DNA from: Actinospineispora spinosispora DSM 44797
GTDB taxonomy: Bacteria; Actinomycetota; Actinomycetes; Mycobacteriales; Pseudonocardiaceae
Length of the DNA stretch: 64,000 nucleotides
Direction of reading: 5' to 3'
NCBI RefSeq assembly: GCF_000429025.1
Contig: NZ_AUBB01000006.1
Coordinates: forward strand, 496,001 to 560,000
The first letter of the stretch is position 1; each line of letters begins with the position of its first letter. The notes beneath the pieces were generated by a model. It saw only the letters and a list, made by a program, of their open reading frames with translations. It did not search any database and had not been told where the DNA came from. Below, piece by piece: positions 48,257 through 57,108 of this stretch. Position numbers and translations under genes: made by a program.

Positions 48257-49747
48257 ATGACTCGGACACCGAGCACCCATTCCGACTTCGTGATCGTCGG
48301 CGGCGGTTCCGCCGGCAACGTCCTGGCGAACAGGCTCAGCGCCGACGGCAGCTCGGTGGTGCTGATCGAGGCCGGACACGCCTACCGGCCGAACCTCTAC
48401 CCCCCCGACCTCGCCGACGCCGACATCGTGACCGGACCCGACGGGCACAACTGGGGCTACTTCTCCGACACCGGCCAACTGGGCCGACGAATCCCCGCCC
48501 CCAGAGGAAAAACACTCGGCGGCTCATCAGCGGTCAACGCGGCCGTCGCCATCCGCTCCCGCCCCGCCGACTTCGCCAAATGGACAGCCGCGGGACTACG
48601 GGACTGGACCTGGCAGGACGTACTACCTTCCTTCCGCGCCATCGAGAACACCATCGACGGCAGCGACGAACTCCGCGGCCGCCACGGTCCCCTCCCCATC
48701 CGAGTCCGCAGGCCCGAAGAGCTCACACCCTCACAACGAGCATTCATCGACGGCGCCACCGAACTCGGCTACCCCCGCATCGACGACTTCAACGGCGTCG
48801 AACAAAACGGCGTCGGCCCCTACCCGCTGAACATCATCGCCGGCCGCCGGATCAACACCGGCATCGCATTCCTCGACGACGCCGTACGCGCCAGACCCGG
48901 CCTGCACATCGTTCCCGACACCGAGATCGACCGAGTACTCATCGACAACCACAAAGCAGTGGGCGTCCTCGCCGCCGACGGCACCGAACACCGCGCCACA
49001 ACCACCGTCCTGTCAGCCGGCACCTACGGCAGCCCGGCCATCCTCATGCGATCCGGCATCGGCCCCGCCGACCACCTCCAACAACTCGACATCCCCGTGA
49101 TCGCCGACCTACCGGTCGGAGACGGCCTGCAGGAACACCCCTTCTACTACAACATCTACGCCCTCACCCCCGACGCCAACTCCATGCACCCCGCCTCAGG
49201 CGCCATCCTCTGGGCGCCATCCTCGAGCGCACACCCCGGCGACCTCGACCTGCACGTCTCCGCGACCCACCTCTACGACCCCACCGCCAGCCCCACCGGC
49301 GGCGCCATCGTCCTGGCCGTCTCGGTCACCCAACCCGAATCCCGAGGACGCCTACGCCTCGATCCCCACAACCCGCTCGGCGCACCCGTCATCGAGCTGA
49401 ACCTGCTCGCCACGGCACGCGACACACAACGCATGCTCGAAGGCGTCCGCATCTCCCGACGCATCGGAACCACCGCCGCGTTCGCCCCGCTGGTCGACCG
49501 CGAACTCACCCCCGGACCCCACATCACCGACACCGAGCTGGAACAGGCCATCCTCGAACAACTCGACGTCTACGCCCACCCCACCTCCACCGTCGCGATG
49601 GGACCCGTCGTCGACAACCACGGCCACGTCCACGGCATCGACAACCTGCTCGTCGCCGACGCCTCGATCATGCCGATGGCCCCCAGCGCTCCCCCGAACA
49701 TCACCACCATGATGCTCGCCGACCGCATCGCCACCTGGCTGTCATGA
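48257..49747 (+). CDS. GMC-family FAD oxidoreductase (choline dehydrogenase-like)
   Basis: A 496-residue GMC flavoprotein. DFVIVGGGSAGNVLANRLSA is the N-terminal FAD fold; PRGKTLGGSSAVNAAVAIRS is GMC signature 1; SAGTYGSPAILMRSGIGPAD is signature 2; and the C-terminal VYAHPTSTVAMG and ASIMPMAPSAPPNITTMMLA hold the catalytic His region, with the second catalytic position (usually His or Asn) at Asn in PPNITT. The substrate is probably an alcohol. An operator-promoter region lies 106 nt upstream and a strong hairpin follows at 49752. Confidence 0.9.
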   Translation: MTRTPSTHSDFVIVGGGSAGNVLANRLSADGSSVVLIEAGHAYRPNLYPPDLADADIVTGPDGHNWGYFSDTGQLGRRIPAPRGKTLGGSSAVNAAVAIRSRPADFAKWTAAGLRDWTWQDVLPSFRAIENTIDGSDELRGRHGPLPIRVRRPEELTPSQRAFIDGATELGYPRIDDFNGVEQNGVGPYPLNIIAGRRINTGIAFLDDAVRARPGLHIVPDTEIDRVLIDNHKAVGVLAADGTEHRATTTVLSAGTYGSPAILMRSGIGPADHLQQLDIPVIADLPVGDGLQEHPFYYNIYALTPDANSMHPASGAILWAPSSSAHPGDLDLHVSATHLYDPTASPTGGAIVLAVSVTQPESRGRLRLDPHNPLGAPVIELNLLATARDTQRMLEGVRISRRIGTTAAFAPLVDRELTPGPHITDTELEQAILEQLDVYAHPTSTVAMGPVVDNHGHVHGIDNLLVADASIMPMAPSAPPNITTMMLADRIATWLS

Positions 49748-49751
49748 TCAC

Positions 49752-49798
49752 CACCGCCTGAGGGCTGATTTCGGCCGAGGAACAGCCCTCAGGCGGTG
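49752..49798. terminator. 16-bp perfect hairpin after the GMC gene
   Basis: Perfect arms at 49752-49767 and 49783-49798 with a 15-nt loop begin 5 nt after the GMC stop. Outer bases also pair with a single-base offset. It is a bidirectional terminator with the convergent gene ending at 49881. Confidence 0.8.
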
Positions 49799-49880
49799 AT
49801 GATCTCGATGCGGGTCGGCGTTCAGTGACCGGCGACCATGCCGTCGTCCACGTGCACGACCCGCAACCACATGTAGGGGC

Positions 49881-51062
49881 TCACGGCACCAGGTCGAGGA
49901 ACTGCCAGTGTGCTCCTGGCTGTGCACCGCTGAGCCATTTCCCGCAGTTCTGCAGCACCACCGGGCCCGAGGTGATGTGCTGGGTCCCGGTCGCCAGGTC
50001 CCTCAGGAACCGGTCGATCGGGCCGCGCCGGATCGCGGTCGTCGCGGCCCAGCGGTGCACCGTCTGCCCCACCTCGTGCGCGGTCCAGGTCGCGTGGTTG
50101 AGCGCCAGGCGGATCAACGTCTCCTGCTCGGTGCTCAGCGCCTCACCGCCGTTCAGGGTCTCCTCGTTGTCCTGCCACACCTGCAGCGCCCACGCCCTGG
50201 CCGCACGCAGCCCGGCCTCGGCGGTCGCATACGCCGCGTGGAACTGCGCGGTGTCGACGGCGGAGCCGAAGGTGCCGGACCGGGTGGCGGCATACCGCCT
50301 CAGTTCGTCGAGCACGCGCCGTCCGACACCCAGCGCCCAGCCGGTGTGCACGATCGCGGACATGTTCACCACACCGACCCGGTAGATCGCACCACCGTTC
50401 ACCGGGCTCATCGTGGTGGCGACATAGGTGTGCGACTCCGGGACGAACACGTCGGTGCAGTGATAGTCGATGCTGCTCGTCGCACGCAGCCCGAGCACGT
50501 CCCAGTTATCGACCAGCCGCACCCGCGACTTGGGCATCGCCAGCACCCGTGGCTCACCGGTGCCCTCGACCAGGATCGCGCTGTGGATGTGCGTGGCCAG
50601 AGCCATCCCGGAGGCGAACTGCCAGCTGCCGCTCACCAGGTAGCCACCGTCCACCGGGACCGCGCGGCCCGGCCGGGTGCCCTGACCGGACAGCAGAGCG
50701 TGCTCGCCACTCTCGACATCGGGGAAGAGCTCGGCCACCGCGACCGGATCGAGATAGGCCGCGGTGGTTCCGGTCATCATCTGCAACGCCATCATCGTCC
50801 AGCCGGCCGAGGCGTCGTGATAGCTGAGCCGCTCCACCGTCCGGATCAGCTGCCGTGGCGAGAACTCGTAACCGCCCAGCGTCTCCGGCAGACCCGCGCG
50901 CACCACCCCGGCCGCCAGCAACGCCCGCGCGGTGTCGTCGGTGAGCCTGCCCAGCTCCTCCGCCGCGTCCGCGTCCGCCTCGATCGACTCACCGAGTGCG
51001 TCGATCCGTTCGAGGACCGAGGGGAACTTCTCGCTGGTGTGGAGCGGTGCGGCGGCTGTCAT
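49881..51062 (-). CDS. acyl-CoA dehydrogenase-fold flavin-dependent monooxygenase
   Basis: A 393-residue protein with the acyl-CoA dehydrogenase fold but of the group D monooxygenase kind (HsaA/DszC/hydroxylase type, C-domain Acyl-CoA_dh_2). Evidence: GVVRAGLPETLGGYEFSPRQ near residue 60, DASAGWTMMALQMMTGTTAA near residue 90, GGYLVSGSWQFASGMALATH near residue 145, LRATSSIDYHCTDVFVPESH near residue 195 and the C-terminal RDLATGTQHITSGPVVLQN. The catalytic Glu of true dehydrogenases is absent. Reduced flavin would come from a separate reductase. It is divergent from a truncated quinone oxidoreductase gene, 51 bp apart. Confidence 0.85.
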   Translation of the reverse strand: MTAAAPLHTSEKFPSVLERIDALGESIEADADAAEELGRLTDDTARALLAAGVVRAGLPETLGGYEFSPRQLIRTVERLSYHDASAGWTMMALQMMTGTTAAYLDPVAVAELFPDVESGEHALLSGQGTRPGRAVPVDGGYLVSGSWQFASGMALATHIHSAILVEGTGEPRVLAMPKSRVRLVDNWDVLGLRATSSIDYHCTDVFVPESHTYVATTMSPVNGGAIYRVGVVNMSAIVHTGWALGVGRRVLDELRRYAATRSGTFGSAVDTAQFHAAYATAEAGLRAARAWALQVWQDNEETLNGGEALSTEQETLIRLALNHATWTAHEVGQTVHRWAATTAIRRGPIDRFLRDLATGTQHITSGPVVLQNCGKWLSGAQPGAHWQFLDLVP

Positions 51063-51113
51063 GTACTTCTCACTCCTCGTCCGCGACGTCGTCCACGAGC
51101 ATAGATTGCGATC

Positions 51114-51764
51114 ATGCGGACGGTGGTAATCGATTCCCGAGGTGACTTCCGGCTGGAGCGGCGCCCGAGCCCCGTCGCGGGGCCGGGTTCCGTCGTGGTG
51201 GCCGTGCGAGCGGCCGGACTCAACGCCGCCGACCTGCAGCAGGCGCGCGGCGACTATCCGGCGCCGGCGGGGTGGCCGGCTGACGTGCCCGGACTGGAGG
51301 TCGCGGGTGAGGTCGAGCAGGTCGGAGCCGGCGTCACGGGTTTCGTGCCAGGAGACCGGGTGATGGCGCTGGTGGGCGGGGGCGGGCACGCCGAACGGAT
51401 CGCCGTACCCGCCGATCTGCTGCTCCCTGTGCCGGACGGCCTGCCGTGGGAGCAGGCCGCGGGCTTCCCGGAGGCGTTCAGTACCGCCTGGGACGCCCTG
51501 GTCTTGCGGATGTTCGACCTCATGCTCGCGCGCGCCCGCCTGATCGGCACCACGATCCGAGGGCGCGCCCACGCGGAGAAGGCGCTCCTCGCCGCCACCG
51601 TCCGGACCTCCGTCGTGCCCCTGCTGGCACAGGGGCGGCTGCGGGTGCCCGTCGACTCGGCCTTCACGCTCGACCGGTTCGCGGACGCCTACGCGCGCCT
51701 CGCCGGACCGGGCAAGTTCGGCAAGGTCGTCATGACACCCTGGCCCTCGGCGCCAGGCCCTTGA
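51114..51764 (+). CDS. quinone oxidoreductase-like protein lacking the NAD(P)-binding core
   Basis: A 216-residue protein with the ends of an MDR-family quinone oxidoreductase. The N-terminal GroES-like domain is complete ([79 protein letters not shown]). It then jumps in frame to the C-terminal part ([55 protein letters not shown]). About 100 residues with the Rossmann GxGxxG cofactor site are missing. The frame is open, but a normal enzyme is impossible. Its 3' end overlaps the enolase 3' end by 35 bp. Confidence 0.75.
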   Translation: MRTVVIDSRGDFRLERRPSPVAGPGSVVVAVRAAGLNAADLQQARGDYPAPAGWPADVPGLEVAGEVEQVGAGVTGFVPGDRVMALVGGGGHAERIAVPADLLLPVPDGLPWEQAAGFPEAFSTAWDALVLRMFDLMLARARLIGTTIRGRAHAEKALLAATVRTSVVPLLAQGRLRVPVDSAFTLDRFADAYARLAGPGKFGKVVMTPWPSAPGP

Positions 51765-53031
51765 CGGTCGACGCTCCCGCGTACCGGGCCTGTGTCCCGA
51801 GCTGGGCCTCGATCCGCAGCAGCCGGTTGTACTTGGCCGTACGGTCGGAGCGCGACAGCGAGCCGGTCTTGATCTGGCCGCAGTTGAGCGCGACGGCGAG
51901 GTCGGCGATGGTGGTGTCCTCGGTCTCCCCGGAGCGGTGTGAGATGACGACGGAGTAGCCGGCCCGCTGGGCCGTGCGCACGGTGTCGAGGGTCTCGGTG
52001 AGCGTCCCGATCTGGTTGATCTTGACCAGGACCGAGTTGGCGATCCCTCGGCGGATTCCGTCGGCGAGCAGGGCGGGATTGGTGCAGAACACGTCGTCAC
52101 CGACGAGCTGGCAGCGGTCCCCGATCGACTCGGTGAGCCGCGCCCAGCCCTCGTGGTCGTCCTGCGCCATGGGGTCCTCCAGCGAGATGATCGGGTAGCC
52201 GTCCACCAGCCTGCGCAGGTAGTCGGCGTGTTCGTCGGGCGAGCGCGTCGTCGACTCCCCGGGGCAGACGTAGGAGCCGCCGGTGTAGAACTCCGAGGCG
52301 GCCGGATCGAGCAGTACCGCCACCTCGGCGCCCGCTCGGTACCCGGCTCTCTCGACGGCCGAGGTGATGTGGTCGAGTGCCTCCTCCGCGGAGCGGAACG
52401 CCGGGGCGAACCCGCCTTCGTCCCCGACGTTCGTGTTCTGGCCCTCGGCGGACAGGTCCGCCTTGAGCGTGTGGAACACCTCCGAACCGATGCGCACCGC
52501 GTCGCTGAAGGTCTCGGCTCCGACCGGGCCGATCATGAACTCCTGGAAGTCGAGCGGGTTGTCGGCGTGTGCCCCGCCGTTGATGATGTTGATCATCGGC
52601 AGCGGCAGCACCCTTGCCGAGGCGCCCCCGACATACCGGTACAGCGGCGTCCGGTGGGCCGCCGCGGCGGCCTTCGCCACGGCGACCGAGACCCCGAGCG
52701 TTGCGTTCGCGCCCAGCCGGGCCTTGTTCGCGGTGCCGTCGAGATCGATCATCGTCTGGTCGATCGCAACCTGGTCCTCCGCGTCCATTCCGATCACGGC
52801 GCCCGCGATCTCCCCGTTGACGTGGGCGACGGCGTTGAGCACTCCCCTGCCGTGGAAGCGCGACGAGTCGTGGTCACGCAACTCGACCGCCTCCCGGGTC
52901 CCGGTCGAGGCGCCCGAGGGCACGCTGACCCTTCCGGCCGAGCCGTCCTCGAGCCCGACCTCCACCTCGACCGTGGGATTGCCTCTGCTGTCGAGGACCT
53001 GGTACCCGTTCACCCGCTGAATCCGTGTCAC
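51730..53031 (-). CDS. eno: enolase
   Basis: A 433-residue enolase, converting 2-phosphoglycerate to phosphoenolpyruvate. Signature segments: [20 protein letters not shown] at the start, [34 protein letters not shown] (catalytic His and Glu), [10 protein letters not shown] (Glu), [15 protein letters not shown] and [11 protein letters not shown] (Mg ligands), [14 protein letters not shown] (catalytic Lys), [20 protein letters not shown], and [20 protein letters not shown]. All active-site residues are present. It lacks the usual neighbours of the housekeeping copy (divIC, ppx, mazG) and sits beside a LysR gene, so it may be a second enolase. Confidence 0.92.
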   Translation of the reverse strand: MTRIQRVNGYQVLDSRGNPTVEVEVGLEDGSAGRVSVPSGASTGTREAVELRDHDSSRFHGRGVLNAVAHVNGEIAGAVIGMDAEDQVAIDQTMIDLDGTANKARLGANATLGVSVAVAKAAAAAHRTPLYRYVGGASARVLPLPMINIINGGAHADNPLDFQEFMIGPVGAETFSDAVRIGSEVFHTLKADLSAEGQNTNVGDEGGFAPAFRSAEEALDHITSAVERAGYRAGAEVAVLLDPAASEFYTGGSYVCPGESTTRSPDEHADYLRRLVDGYPIISLEDPMAQDDHEGWARLTESIGDRCQLVGDDVFCTNPALLADGIRRGIANSVLVKINQIGTLTETLDTVRTAQRAGYSVVISHRSGETEDTTIADLAVALNCGQIKTGSLSRSDRTAKYNRLLRIEAQLGTQARYAGASTVKGLAPRARVS

Positions 53032-53142
53032 TGATCTCTCCCGATTCCCTCACACCACGTCGTGGCATGTGGTGATCAGCGTGTCCGTCGGGCGAACCCG
53101 TGCGGTAGAGCGCGTTCGGCCGGCTCCCCATAGGGTTGCCCT

Positions 53143-54078
53143 ATGGCTTTGTCCTCGCGGGTTGCCGATCTGGGGCCGTTCGAGCTGCTGGCGACGATCG
53201 CCGCGACCGGCAGCATCGGGGCCTGCGCCCGCCATCACGGGGTGTCCCAGCCCTCGGTCAGTGCCCGCATCCGCGGCTTGGAACAGCGGCTCGGCCTCCG
53301 GCTGCTGGACCGCCACCCGCGCGGCGCCACGGTGACCGACACCGGTGCGCTGGTGCTCGACTGGGCGCGTCCCCTGCTCGACGCGGCCGCCGGGTTCGAC
53401 CGGGCGCTGACGTCGTTGACCGGGCCCGCGCCCGCCCATCTGACACTCGCGGCCAGCAGCACGATCGCCGAGTTCTTCCTGCCCCTGTGGTTCCAGGCGC
53501 TGAGGCACCGGCTCCCGGACGTCAACGTGAGCCTGCTGTGCCACAACAGCGCCGACACCGTCGAGCTGATCCGGCGCGGCGGAGCGGAGCTGGGATTCGC
53601 CGAGGCCGGCCACATCCCCGACGAGCTCGACCACCACCCGGTCGTGCGGGACCGGCTCGTGGTGGTCGTCGCTCCCTCCCATCCGTGGGCGACACGCGAC
53701 GCCGTCACCGCGCGAGATCTCGCGACCGCGCCGCTGATCCTGCGGGAGAGCGGCTCGGCCACCCGCTCGGTCCTGCACGATCGCCTCGCGGCGCTGCCCA
53801 CGCCGTTGACCGCGATCCCGGCGATGGAGCTGACCTCGGCCACGGCCATCAAGAGCGCGGCCGCCGGCGGCCTCGGCCCCGCGGTACTCAGCGTGCTGAC
53901 CGTGCGCGGAGAGCTCGCCGACGGCTCGCTGATCGAAGTGCCCGTCCCGAGCCTGACCCTGGAACGCGACCTGCACGTCTGCTGGCGCAGGCACCACCGC
54001 TTCAGCCCGCCGGCCCGGCACCTCCTGGAGATCGCCGTCGCGGAGGAGCCACCGCGGTCGGGTCGCGGATCCGCGTGA
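53143..54078 (+). CDS. LysR-type transcriptional regulator
   Basis: A 311-residue LysR protein: HTH in FELLATIAATGSIGACARHH and GVSQPSVSARIRGLEQRLGL, then LLDRHPRGATVTDTGALVLD; effector domain with LTLAASSTIAEFFLPLWFQA and LVVVVAPSHPWATRDAVTAR. The pattern resembles CysB/CbbR-like carbon-metabolism regulators. It is divergent from enolase with a 111-bp spacer, so regulation of that gene is plausible. Its stop (54076-54078) directly abuts that of a small opposite-strand gene. Confidence 0.9.
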   Translation: MALSSRVADLGPFELLATIAATGSIGACARHHGVSQPSVSARIRGLEQRLGLRLLDRHPRGATVTDTGALVLDWARPLLDAAAGFDRALTSLTGPAPAHLTLAASSTIAEFFLPLWFQALRHRLPDVNVSLLCHNSADTVELIRRGGAELGFAEAGHIPDELDHHPVVRDRLVVVVAPSHPWATRDAVTARDLATAPLILRESGSATRSVLHDRLAALPTPLTAIPAMELTSATAIKSAAAGGLGPAVLSVLTVRGELADGSLIEVPVPSLTLERDLHVCWRRHHRFSPPARHLLEIAVAEEPPRSGRGSA

Positions 54079-54204
54079 TCAGCGAGCGGGTTCCCTCGGT
54101 TCCTCTCGGCTCGCCCCGGCGTCCCGGTGGGACACCGCACGCAGGATCAGCACAACGCAGACGAAGGATCCGATCAGCGCGATCGTCCAGCTGAGGTCGC
54201 TCAC
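54079..54204 (-). CDS. 41-residue single-helix membrane protein downstream of phoU
   Basis: From a GTG at 54204 (AGGGAG about 8 nt upstream) the frame encodes MSDLSWTIALIGSFVCVVLI, then LRAVSHRDAGASREEPREPA and R: one N-terminal transmembrane helix and a charged cytoplasmic tail. It starts 14 nt after the PhoU stop on the same strand, so it is probably co-transcribed. Size and position recall tiny transporter subunits such as KdpF, but no sequence similarity can be claimed. It is too short for most gene finders. Confidence 0.55.
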   Translation of the reverse strand: MSDLSWTIALIGSFVCVVLILRAVSHRDAGASREEPREPAR

Positions 54205-54218
54205 CCCCGGACTCCCTG

Positions 54219-54902
54219 TCACTCGCCGACGGCCAGCGCGGCGAAAGCCGTGTCGCCGGTGGTCCGGTGCTCACCGGTGACCGCGTAGGCGACGTGCCGC
54301 GCCACCGACACGGCGTGGTCGGCGAACCGCTCGTGGAAGCGGCTCAGGAGACTCACGTCCACGGCCATGGTCGCCGCCCGGTCCCAGCTCGCGTGACCGA
54401 GCACCGCGAACAGGGTCCGGTGCAGCTCGTCGATCTCGTCATCGGCTCGGCACAGCGCCGGGATGAGACTCAGGTCCTTGGTGCGCACCACCTCGCGCAC
54501 GGTGACGGCCGCGTCGACCGCGACCCGGCCCATCTCCACGAACCGAGGTCTCAACGGCATCGGCACGGCCGGGTCGGGATGTCGGCGGCGCGCTGCCTCG
54601 GCGACGTGCACCGCGAGGTCACCCATGCGTTCGAGGCTGTCCGCGATGTGGATCCCGGCCAGCACGGCGCGCAGATCGGTCGCCACCGGAGCTTGCAGCG
54701 CGAGCAGCCGGTGAGCCGCGTCCACGTGGCTCGTCCTGGCGCGATCTATCCGGGCATCGCCCGTGATGACCTCCTCGGCCAGCTGGAGGTCGAGGTTCAG
54801 CGTCGCACGGCTGGCCAGGCGCATGGCCTCCGCGACCAGCTGGCACATGCGGTCGAGCTGAAGGTCGAGCAGACCGAGCTGCTCGTGGTAACGGTCACGC
54901 AT
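54219..54902 (-). CDS. phoU: PhoU-domain protein
   Basis: A 227-residue protein with two PhoU three-helix repeats. Repeat 1 contains QLAEEVITGDARIDRARTSH and ERMGDLAVHVAEAARR; repeat 2 contains ALCRADDEIDELHRTLFAVL and SRFHERFADHAVSVARHVAY. The E/D-x3-D metal-binding pattern (ERMGD, ERFAD) is intact. PhoU normally restrains PhoR/Pst phosphate signalling, but PhoU-type proteins also pair with other ion transporters. No pst genes are nearby; the divergent neighbour is a potassium transporter gene (Kup), 162 bp away. Confidence 0.88.
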   Translation of the reverse strand: MRDRYHEQLGLLDLQLDRMCQLVAEAMRLASRATLNLDLQLAEEVITGDARIDRARTSHVDAAHRLLALQAPVATDLRAVLAGIHIADSLERMGDLAVHVAEAARRRHPDPAVPMPLRPRFVEMGRVAVDAAVTVREVVRTKDLSLIPALCRADDEIDELHRTLFAVLGHASWDRAATMAVDVSLLSRFHERFADHAVSVARHVAYAVTGEHRTTGDTAFAALAVGE

Positions 54903-55064
54903 GTCAGGAATGTAGGCATCCGCGCTCGGCTACGGGACGGGTGCGCGAAGACCCATACGGAACCCGAACGGTGCGGCGCGAGATCGCCGGGCATGGTTCG
55001 ATCACACCGGCGCCGGCGGTGGCCGTCGAACGGTGGGATCGGCCCGGTACCGGGGAGAGAGTCG

Positions 55065-56984
55065 ATGCGCACGAACACGGACGTCGGTGGTGCACGGGAC
55101 ACGACGCGACTGGCGGTCGTCGTCGGAGCGTTGGGCGTCGTGTTCGGCGACATCGGCACGAGCCCGATCTACACGGTCCAGACCGTCTTCAGCCCGAACG
55201 ACCCGCACCCGGTCGCGGTGAGCCCGGCCAGCGTCTTCGGGGTCATCTCGTTGATCTTCTGGTCGGTGACGATCGTCGTCACGCTGACCTACGTGACGTT
55301 CGTGATGCGCGCCGACAACGACGGTGAGGGCGGCATCATGGCCCTGATCACGTTGATCCGCCAGCGCGGTGCCGGCGGGAGCCGCCGCGCGACCGTGACA
55401 CTCGCCGCGCTGGGCATCTTCGGGGCGTCGCTGTTCTTCGGCGACAGCATGATCACGCCGGCGATCTCCGTGCTCTCCGCCGTCGAGGGGCTGAAGGTCG
55501 TCGCGCCCTCGCTGGAGGCACTGATCGTGCCCATCACGGCAGTGATCATCGTGGTGCTGTTCCTGTTCCAGCGAGCCGGAACCGCCGCGGTGGGGCGCCT
55601 GTTCGGACCGGTGATGATCGCCTGGTTCCTGACGATCAGCGCCTGCGGGATCGGGGGCATCGCCAGACATCCGGAGATCCTCGAGGCGCTCTCCCCGGTC
55701 TACGCGCTGGAGTTCATGATCGGACACTTCTCGATCGCGTTCTTCACCCTGGCGGCGGTCGTGCTGGCGGTCACCGGCGCCGAAGCGCTGTACGCCGACA
55801 TGGGGCACTTCGGGCGACGGTCGATCACCCGGGCGTGGCTCATCCTGGTCTTTCCCGCGTGCATCCTGAGCTACCTGGGTCAAGGTGCGCTGATCCTGCA
55901 GGACCCGGCGAACGTCAGCGGGCCGTTCTTCCTGCTCGCGCCGTCGTGGGCCCGGCTGCCGCTGGTCCTGCTGGCGACCGCGGCGACCGTCATCGCATCC
56001 CAGGCGGTCATCACCGGCGCGTACTCGGTGGCATCGCAGGCCGCTCAGCTGGGATACCTGCCGAGGTTGCGGATCGTCCACACCTCGGAGGAGGAGGTCG
56101 GCCAGATCTACGTTCCGTGGACCAACTGGCTGCTGATGGTCTCGGTGCTCACGTTGGTGTTCGCGTTCGAGACCTCGGCGGCGCTGGCGTTCGCGTTCGG
56201 TATGGCGGTCACCGGGACCATCACGATCACCACGTTGCTGTTCTTCCACGTCGTCCGGGAGCGAGGAGCACCCTTGTGGCTGGTGATCCTCGGCGCCGCT
56301 CCGTTGCTTCTCGTCGACCTGCTGTTCCTCGCCGCCAACCTGACCAAGCTGGTCCACGGCGCGTGGCTGCCGTTGCTGATCGGGTTCACCGCGTTCACCG
56401 TGATGACGACCTGGCAGCGAGGACGGGGAATCGTGACCCGGCGGCGCGAGGACGAAGAAGGATCGCTGCGGGCGTTCATCGACGAACTGCACAGCCTCGA
56501 TCCCCCGCTGCACCGCATTCCCGGCACGGCCGTGTTCCTCAACCGGGGCAAGGAGACCGCGCCGCTGGCCATGCGAGCCAACGTCGAGCACAACCGGGTG
56601 CTGCACGAGCACGTCGTGATCGTCTCGATCGAGACCCGACCGGTCCCTCGGGTGCCCAGGTCCGACCGTCTGGTGATCGATGCGCTGGGCTACACCGATG
56701 ACGGGATCACCTACGTCAGCGCCCGATTCGGCTACATGGACCCGCCGAACGTGCCCGATGTCCTTCGTCAGCTCGAGGGCGCCGACATCGAATGCCCGAT
56801 CGAGGTGGACACCGCCTCCTACTTCCTGTCCACGATCGAGCTGCGCGCCGGTGACACCCCGACGATGGCGCGCTGGCGCAAGCACCTGTTCCTCGCCACC
56901 GCCGGGATCAGCGCCGACGCCGCCGAGTACTTCGGCCTGCCCCGCAACCGGACGGTGATCATGGGATCGCACGTCGAGGTGTAG
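55065..56984 (+). CDS. kup: Kup-type potassium uptake permease
   Basis: A 639-residue protein of usual Kup/HAK length, importing K+ with protons. The signature GALGVVFGDIGTSPIYTVQT is near residue 25; about 12 membrane helices follow to residue ~430 (for example FGASLFFGDSMITPAISVLS and SQAVITGAYSVASQAAQLGY). Residues ~455-639 form the cytoplasmic domain (HRIPGTAVFLNRGKETAPLA, then HVVIVSIETRPVPRVPRSDR and ending NRTVIMGSHVEV). GGGGAGAGAG precedes the ATG at 55065. It is followed after 124 nt by a KimA-like potassium permease gene. Confidence 0.92.
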   Translation: MRTNTDVGGARDTTRLAVVVGALGVVFGDIGTSPIYTVQTVFSPNDPHPVAVSPASVFGVISLIFWSVTIVVTLTYVTFVMRADNDGEGGIMALITLIRQRGAGGSRRATVTLAALGIFGASLFFGDSMITPAISVLSAVEGLKVVAPSLEALIVPITAVIIVVLFLFQRAGTAAVGRLFGPVMIAWFLTISACGIGGIARHPEILEALSPVYALEFMIGHFSIAFFTLAAVVLAVTGAEALYADMGHFGRRSITRAWLILVFPACILSYLGQGALILQDPANVSGPFFLLAPSWARLPLVLLATAATVIASQAVITGAYSVASQAAQLGYLPRLRIVHTSEEEVGQIYVPWTNWLLMVSVLTLVFAFETSAALAFAFGMAVTGTITITTLLFFHVVRERGAPLWLVILGAAPLLLVDLLFLAANLTKLVHGAWLPLLIGFTAFTVMTTWQRGRGIVTRRREDEEGSLRAFIDELHSLDPPLHRIPGTAVFLNRGKETAPLAMRANVEHNRVLHEHVVIVSIETRPVPRVPRSDRLVIDALGYTDDGITYVSARFGYMDPPNVPDVLRQLEGADIECPIEVDTASYFLSTIELRAGDTPTMARWRKHLFLATAGISADAAEYFGLPRNRTVIMGSHVEV

Positions 56985-57057
56985 CCCGGATGACGTCGCG
57001 GATGCAGACCGTGAACGTCAAGAACGCGTAGGGAGAGCACCGCACACCGGTCCGCCA

Positions 57058-57108
57058 CGCGCATCCTGTCCTCGTCCGGGCGATGCACGCCGGTCAGGAG
57101 GATGCGCG
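57058..57108 (+). promoter_or_regulatory. hairpin sequestering the ribosome binding site of the KimA-like gene
   Basis: CGCGCATCCT (57058-57067) is perfectly complementary to AGGATGCGCG (57099-57108). The right arm covers the end of the AGGAGG ribosome binding site (57096-57101) and runs up to the base before the ATG at 57109. The 31-nt loop contains a smaller CCGG..CGCCGG pairing. Folding would hide the translation start, so ligand-, ion- or temperature-dependent control is possible. Confidence 0.6.

Noticed and set aside
54903..55064. A c-di-AMP (ydaO-type) riboswitch upstream of kup
   Set aside because: The leader is GC-rich, but I could not align the conserved core elements of that class. 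A covariance-model search would decide.
55002..56972. A 656-codon minus-strand frame opposite Kup
   Set aside because: Composition is Asp/Arg/Gln/His-rich antisense of a membrane protein gene. The plus strand has the complete Kup signature.
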